A stretch of DNA of 10,527 nt from an uncultured Bacteroidales bacterium (GTDB taxonomy: Bacteria > Bacteroidota > Bacteroidia > Bacteroidales > F082): NCBI GenBank assembly GCA_946410535.1, contig CAMKAR010000043.1, positions 1-10,527 on the forward strand. Direction: 5' to 3'. Of the stretch, positions 6,613 to 10,527 are shown piece after piece; the first letter of the stretch is position 1; every line of letters starts with the position of its first letter. A program made the position numbers and the translations under genes. The notes under the pieces are model-generated. The model made no database searches. It was not told the origin of the DNA and worked only from the letters and a program-made list of their open reading frames with translations.

Positions 6613-9006
6613 ATGAGTAAGATAATGAATAAAAGACTGCTATTCTTCGTCTTTTTCCTCTTTGGGTTGTTGCTGTCGGGCAACATGAAAGCCCAGGATG
6701 TCATCAAGCGGTCGACCGACATCACAAAGATTGGCGGGAAGGAGTACTATATGCACTTGGTGAAGACGGGGCAAACGCTGTATGGCATTTCAAAAGCCTA
6801 CAACGTGACCATCGAGGAGTTGGAGATGCTGAATCCTGAAGTGAAAAACGGCTTGAAGGCAGGGCATATCCTTGGCATACCTGTGCGTCCCGTGGCCGAA
6901 CCTCAGGCGGAGGAACCGAAACCCGTAGTGGAAGAGCCAATACCCGAGCCGGAGCCAGAACCTGAACCCGTGGTTGTTGTGCCAGAACCTACGCCAGTGC
7001 CGGAACCTGAACCTGTTGTGGTGGAACCAGAGCCTAAGCCCGTGGCCGTTGAACCTGTTCCAGTGCCTGAACCTGTAACGGTTGAACCAGAGCCGGAACC
7101 CATGCCTGAGCCTGAACCGGTTGTCGTGGAACCAGTTCCCGAGCCGGAGCCGGTAGTCGTTGAGCCAGAGCCTGAACCCATTGTCCAAGAGCCTGTCGTT
7201 GGAGAGCCTGCAATAGACCATAGGAGCTTTTTTGACGGTACTGCCCGTATAGTGCAACAAGGCGAGAACCTTTACGATATCGCCAAGGAATACGGTATCG
7301 ACATCGCCGATTTCAAGGTGGCCAATCCAAGACTTTCTGACGAGCCTGCCGCAGGAACTCGCATTGTGGTCCCTAACATCGTCAACGAGAATGACTATAT
7401 TGTGCATCAATGCGAGCGCAACGAGCGTGTCGCTTCCTTGCTGAAGCGTTGGAAGGTCGACGAGAGTGTTTTTCGTGCCAAGAACGTTTCGGTAGGCTCG
7501 CACGTGTTCTCCAACCAAGTGGTGCTGATTCCTATCCATCCGATTGAGGATTTCTATTGGGTGAAAGAATCGGAAAATGTTGCGGTTGAAGATGTTGAAG
7601 AGCCTGAAATGGTCGAAATGCCTGTGGAACCTGAGCCAACCGAACAGCAGCCCGGTTTCGACTTTTGGGAGGAGATGGGCGAGGTCCCTGTTTGCGTTGC
7701 CGACCCTGCTAATGCACGCAGGCGTTACCATGTGGCCTTGATGGTGCCGCTTTATCTCAACGATGTCAGCTCGTTGGAAGTGTCGAAAGAGAACTTGCAG
7801 AAGGCGCAAAAGTCGCGAGCGTTGTCGTTCCTCCAGTTCTACGAGGGTTTTATGATGGCCGTCGAAGCCCTTGAACGCCAAGGTTTGAAGCTTGACCTTG
7901 ATGTCATCGACGTGACCGACAACGTGGCCTCCGCCGAAAAGGCGCTGAGGCAGATCCAGGACGAAGACCTCGACCTGATTGTGGGGCCTTTCTTCGGAAA
8001 GTCGTTCGCAGTCATCGAGGAATATGCCAAAAGCAACGGCATCACCGTGGTCAACCCGCTTTCCACTCGCGAGTCGGTCATCAAGGACAGTCCCAACGTG
8101 GTGAAGGTGAAGCCTGGCGACATGGGCCTGATCATGACCCTCTCCAACTTGGTGAAAAACTATTATGCCGATGCCAACGTGTTCATTGTCAGTCGCGAAA
8201 AGGCATCCGACACCGCATTCTTGAATCAATTGGAACACCATATGAACCATGTCGTCAACGACGAGGTGTCGGTTTCGGGCGACGAGTTCCTGCAATATGC
8301 CCGCCATGAGAGCGAACGACAGGAGATGGGTAGCCGCTTGGCGCCCACGCTCGACGTTGAGGGCCAGGTGTATTCCACGCGCGACTTCCAGGATGGCAAC
8401 ATCGACCATGTGGTGATGGCCAATACGGTGAAACGTTATGCCTACAGCGACATATCGAAGCTGAAGCCGCAGCTTTCGGGCGTGCGTACCAACCTCATCA
8501 TCGCCTATGGCGACGACAACGTGTTTGCCACCCAGATGCTCAACTCGCTGACCAAGGAAGCCGACCAATATCCCATCACTTTGGTGTGTGCACCCGATTG
8601 GGCGAAGTTCGAGAAACTGCTTGTCGAAAACCTCCTGAAAATGAACGCCATCTATGTCAGCGACCATTTCGTGGACTATGACGACGATGAGGTCAAGCGT
8701 TTTGTGGCACGATTCAGGTCGAAATATGCTGCCGAACCCCAGAAATACGCGTTTGAAGGCTACGATGTGGGCCTCTATTTCCTCAATGCCTTGATGCAAT
8801 ATGGCAACGACGACCTTGTGGGTTGCCTGCATTGCTACCAAGCTGCGTTGCTCCATACGAACTACCGCTACTATTACAGGAATTACCTCGATTCCTACGG
8901 AAATGAAGGCAAGGAAAATCTTTATTGGAGTGTGTATCAATATGATAATGAAGGAATTGAACTTGTCCCTATTGACCCGTTCAAGAAAAATAGGCCAGAT
9001 GAATAG
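6613..9006 (+). CDS. Exported LysM / Pro-Glu linker / type I periplasmic-binding fold protein
   Basis: A 797-residue exported protein. The signal peptide occupies about 1-28 (ending MKAQ); the ATG at 6625 (MNKRLLFF) is an equally good start. Domains in order: LysM 1 at 45-91 ([25 protein letters not shown]); a Pro/Glu/Val linker at 94-199 with many PEPEP and PEPVVVE units; LysM 2 at 212-256 ([15 protein letters not shown]); a weaker LysM 3 at 261-309; a second acidic linker at about 318-347; then from 371 a type I periplasmic-binding-protein fold ([45 protein letters not shown], and near the end [14 protein letters not shown]). LysM binds peptidoglycan or related glycans. The PBP1 fold also occurs in LpoA, the outer-membrane activator of PBP1A, so a role in envelope or wall assembly is likely but inferred. 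It starts 8 bp after guaA and its end overlaps the start of the MORN lipoprotein gene. Confidence 0.88.
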   Translation: MSKIMNKRLLFFVFFLFGLLLSGNMKAQDVIKRSTDITKIGGKEYYMHLVKTGQTLYGISKAYNVTIEELEMLNPEVKNGLKAGHILGIPVRPVAEPQAEEPKPVVEEPIPEPEPEPEPVVVVPEPTPVPEPEPVVVEPEPKPVAVEPVPVPEPVTVEPEPEPMPEPEPVVVEPVPEPEPVVVEPEPEPIVQEPVVGEPAIDHRSFFDGTARIVQQGENLYDIAKEYGIDIADFKVANPRLSDEPAAGTRIVVPNIVNENDYIVHQCERNERVASLLKRWKVDESVFRAKNVSVGSHVFSNQVVLIPIHPIEDFYWVKESENVAVEDVEEPEMVEMPVEPEPTEQQPGFDFWEEMGEVPVCVADPANARRRYHVALMVPLYLNDVSSLEVSKENLQKAQKSRALSFLQFYEGFMMAVEALERQGLKLDLDVIDVTDNVASAEKALRQIQDEDLDLIVGPFFGKSFAVIEEYAKSNGITVVNPLSTRESVIKDSPNVVKVKPGDMGLIMTLSNLVKNYYADANVFIVSREKASDTAFLNQLEHHMNHVVNDEVSVSGDEFLQYARHESERQEMGSRLAPTLDVEGQVYSTRDFQDGNIDHVVMANTVKRYAYSDISKLKPQLSGVRTNLIIAYGDDNVFATQMLNSLTKEADQYPITLVCAPDWAKFEKLLVENLLKMNAIYVSDHFVDYDDDEVKRFVARFRSKYAAEPQKYAFEGYDVGLYFLNALMQYGNDDLVGCLHCYQAALLHTNYRYYYRNYLDSYGNEGKENLYWSVYQYDNEGIELVPIDPFKKNRPDE
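6892..7209 (+). repeat. Degenerate repeat encoding the Pro/Glu linker
   Basis: About 106 codons (residues 94-199) are built mainly from Pro, Glu and Val, with irregular units such as cctgaacctg and gagccggagcc. The DNA units vary at third positions, so the repeat is kept at protein level rather than being a fresh tandem duplication. Such Pro-Glu stretches are stiff and extended, as in TonB, and could bridge part of the periplasm. The region is a possible site of length variation between strains. Confidence 0.75.
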
Positions 9007-9658
9007 GTTTGTTTTTTCCACCTTGGTAATGGCTCTTTTTGCGCTTGCCGCTTGCGACGATGGCGTGACGAGAGACTATTACGACAACGGTAAGCTGAAG
9101 TCGGAGTTGCGCTATACCGATGGCCGGCTCGACGGCGAAAGTGTGTGGTACTTTGCCGAGGGCGGTGTGATGACGCGGGCTTTCTATCGGAACGACACCC
9201 TTGAGGGACGCTACCAGCGGTTCCATAAGAACGGTGCGATCGACGTGGAATGCTGGTACAAGCACGGCCTTCGCGACAGCGTCTACCGCTCTTATTCCGA
9301 TGCTGGAATTCTTCTGTCTGAAGAGTATTACCGCAAAGGCAAGCTCGATGGCCCTGCCTGGAAATGGTTCGACAATGGCCAGTTGTTTCAGGAAGGCCGC
9401 TACGACGACGGCATGATGGACGGACAGTGGTTTGTCTTCTATCCAAGTGGCGCATTGGCCAGCAAGGCCGAATACCAAAAGGGTAGGGGGAAGCAGATCG
9501 GCTATGACGAAACGGGCTACAAATGCCTCGAAGTGACCTATGCCGACAACAAGAAACATGGAAAGGAAACCTACTTCAACTCCAATGGGACCGTATTCAA
9601 AACCGTTGAGTATGAATACGGTAAAATAGTGGAGAAAAGCGATGACCTGGAAAAATAG
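8999..9658 (+). CDS. MORN/YwqK-repeat lipoprotein
   Basis: A 219-residue lipoprotein. The ATG at 8999 overlaps the last codons of the LysM/PBP1 gene (ATGAATAG, 8-bp overlap), pointing to translational coupling. It yields [19 protein letters not shown] with lipobox L16-A17-A18-C19. The frame is open further upstream, but that part overlaps the preceding gene and lacks a signal. DDG after the cysteine is acidic at +1 and +2, as in the lipoprotein surface-export signal of Bacteroidota. The rest is a run of about eight MORN-variant (YwqK, PF07661-type) repeats of some 22-24 residues with the pattern YxNGxLxxExxYxxGxLDGxxxxY, for example [21 protein letters not shown] and [21 protein letters not shown]. 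These form an elongated beta sheet. YwqK-type proteins are sometimes labelled antitoxins, but no toxin gene is nearby, so a structural or binding role in the envelope is more likely. Confidence 0.85.
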   Translation: MNRFVFSTLVMALFALAACDDGVTRDYYDNGKLKSELRYTDGRLDGESVWYFAEGGVMTRAFYRNDTLEGRYQRFHKNGAIDVECWYKHGLRDSVYRSYSDAGILLSEEYYRKGKLDGPAWKWFDNGQLFQEGRYDDGMMDGQWFVFYPSGALASKAEYQKGRGKQIGYDETGYKCLEVTYADNKKHGKETYFNSNGTVFKTVEYEYGKIVEKSDDLEK

Positions 9659-9695
9659 GAAATGAAGCCCAAAGGGAAGAAAATATTTCAAATAA

Positions 9696-9729
9696 TTTGG
9701 AATTTGTTCAAATAAAAGTCCTACCTTTG
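9696..9729 (+). promoter_or_regulatory. gdhA promoter
   Basis: TACCTTTG (9722-9729) matches TAnnTTTG exactly. A TTTG at 9696-9699 could be the -33 element, with a 22-bp spacer that is slightly long. The predicted start site near 9735 leaves a leader of about 58 nt, longer than those of the other genes here. No convincing terminator for the upstream operon is visible in 9659-9721. Confidence 0.65.
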
Positions 9730-9742
9730 CACCGCTTTAAAA

Positions 9743-9772
9743 ATGAAGCAATCTTTCAAACACATTAAATAA
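9743..9772 (+). CDS. Possible nine-codon leader ORF before gdhA
   Basis: ATG at 9743 to TAA at 9770-9772 reads MKQSFKHIK. It lies within the predicted gdhA leader, a few bases after the expected transcription start and 21 bp before the gdhA ATG. A 12-bp palindrome CTTTAATTAAAG (9775-9786) sits between the two. It might be a leader peptide or a chance ORF; there is no strong run of a single amino acid that would suggest classic attenuation. Confidence 0.25.
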   Translation: MKQSFKHIK

Positions 9773-9793
9773 ACCTTTAATTAAAGTCAAAAA

Positions 9794-10527
9794 ATGAAAG
9801 TCAATGAAATTATGACCGCTCTGGAAGCCAAGCATCCGGGCGAAAATGAGTATCTGCAAGCAGTGCGCGAAGTGCTCGAAAGCATCGAAGAAGTCTACAA
9901 CCAGCACCCTGAGTTCGAAAAGGCCAAGATCGTCGAAAGACTCGTCGAGCCTGATCGTATCTTCACGTTCCGCGTGACTTGGGTTGACCGCAATGGCGAA
10001 GTCCAAACGAACCTCGGCTACCGTGTACAGTACAACGCCGCCCTCGGCGCCTACAAAGGTGGTCTCCGTTTCCACAAGGCCGTTAACGTCTCCATGCTGA
10101 AGTTCTTGGGCTTCGAGCAAATCTTCAAGAACAGCCTGACCATGCTGCCTCTGGGCGGTGGCAAGGGCGGTTCCGACTTCGACCCGGTTGGCAAGACCGA
10201 CGAAGAAATCATGCGTTTCTGCCAAGCTTTCATGTATGAACTTTGGAGAAACATCGGTCCCGACCAAGACAGCCCCGCTGGCGACGTCGGCGTTGGTGGC
10301 CGTGAAATCGGTTACCTCTACGGTGCCTACAAGAAGCTTGCTCGCGAGCACAGCACCGGTGCCCTGACCGGCAAGAGCTACGGCTGGGGTGGTTCTCTGA
10401 TCCGTCCCGAAGCCACTGGTTTCGGCGCCATCTACTATGTCGAGCGCATGGTGAAGCAAAATGGCGACAAGATGGAAGGCAAGCGCATCGCCCTCTCCGG
10501 CTTCGGCAACGTGGCTTGGGGTGCTGC
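9794..10527 (+). CDS. gdhA: Glutamate dehydrogenase, 3' end missing
   Basis: Reversibly aminates 2-oxoglutarate to glutamate with NAD(P)H and is a main route of ammonia assimilation in gut Bacteroidales; cytosolic hexamer. The first 244 residues are present, against about 445 for the whole protein, and the frame runs off the right edge. Family motifs: YKGGLRF (87-93, K88), FLGFEQIFKN (K112), LPLGGGKGGSDFDP with catalytic K124, PAGDVGVGGREIGY with catalytic D164, GGSLIRPEATGFG (199-211), and the start of the Rossmann loop SGFGNVAWGA (235-244). K88, K112, K124 and D164 match Clostridium symbiosum K89, K113, K125 and D165 with a shift of one. Two usually conserved positions differ: GPYKGG is GAYKGG (A86), and D-x-D-V-PAGD is DQDSPAGD (S160). 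The cofactor-specifying part is outside the window. It has its own promoter and a long leader; the start MKVNEIMTALEAKHPGE is standard. Confidence 0.95.
   Translation, partial: MKVNEIMTALEAKHPGENEYLQAVREVLESIEEVYNQHPEFEKAKIVERLVEPDRIFTFRVTWVDRNGEVQTNLGYRVQYNAALGAYKGGLRFHKAVNVSMLKFLGFEQIFKNSLTMLPLGGGKGGSDFDPVGKTDEEIMRFCQAFMYELWRNIGPDQDSPAGDVGVGGREIGYLYGAYKKLAREHSTGALTGKSYGWGGSLIRPEATGFGAIYYVERMVKQNGDKMEGKRIALSGFGNVAWGA

Noticed and set aside
6892..7209. Repetitive DNA considered as a CRISPR or satellite array
   Set aside because: Units are irregular, have no unique spacers, and stay in frame as Pro-Glu codons inside a long protein.
6790..9021. A 743-codon open frame on the minus strand across the LysM/PBP1 gene
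   Set aside because: It is antisense to a gene with clear LysM and PBP1 motifs, its product has no recognisable domain and is rich in His/Phe/Val as expected for a shadow frame, and it has no promoter.
8999..9658. Toxin-antitoxin antitoxin role for the MORN/YwqK protein
   Set aside because: It is a secreted lipoprotein coupled to an envelope gene and no toxin-like gene lies beside it.
9659..9721. Terminator for the guaA operon
   Set aside because: Only a 3-bp CCC/GGG stem and loose A/T repeats are seen, with no stable hairpin and U-run.

Overview
The window looks like chromosomal DNA from a member of the Bacteroidota, most likely order Bacteroidales. Three things in the sequence point there. 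Six transcription starts can be proposed from exact TAnnTTTG -7 boxes, the Bacteroides-type promoter. Start codons sit in A/T-rich leaders without Shine-Dalgarno motifs. Several proteins (OprO/P-type porin, small OMP plus lipoprotein pair, LysM/PBP1 fusion, C-DDG lipoprotein) are of kinds common in that phylum. Genus cannot be read from the sequence alone.

Left part, 1-4940, all on the minus strand. From right to left: a PrsW-family intramembrane protease (4137-4940); a two-gene unit of a small outer-membrane beta-barrel protein and a lipoprotein (3166-3972, 2551-3162) closed by a strong intrinsic terminator; a YchF-type P-loop NTPase (1382-2452) whose promoter begins inside that terminator's U-run; type I isopentenyl-diphosphate isomerase (787-1317) with its own terminator; and the 5' part of a phosphate-selective-porin-like gene (1-668) that runs off the left edge. 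A near-perfect 31-bp palindrome sits directly upstream of the porin -7 box.

Right part, 4941-10527, plus strand. A compact divergent promoter region (4941-5029) drives prsW leftward and guaA rightward. guaA (GMP synthase) is followed after 8 bp by a large exported protein joining LysM domains, a TonB-like Pro/Glu linker and a type I periplasmic-binding fold. An ATG overlapping that gene's stop region begins a MORN/YwqK-repeat lipoprotein. This suggests one three-gene transcript that pairs a nucleotide-synthesis gene with two envelope proteins. A separate promoter and leader, holding a possible nine-codon ORF, then precede glutamate dehydrogenase, which is cut by the right edge.

I see no tRNA, rRNA, IS element, CRISPR array or phage genes, and no gene-free stretch longer than 164 bases. 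The window is mostly housekeeping and envelope biology. The most interesting items are the LysM/Pro-Glu/PBP1 protein with its coupled MORN lipoprotein, the palindrome at the porin promoter, and the sequence-divergent YchF.
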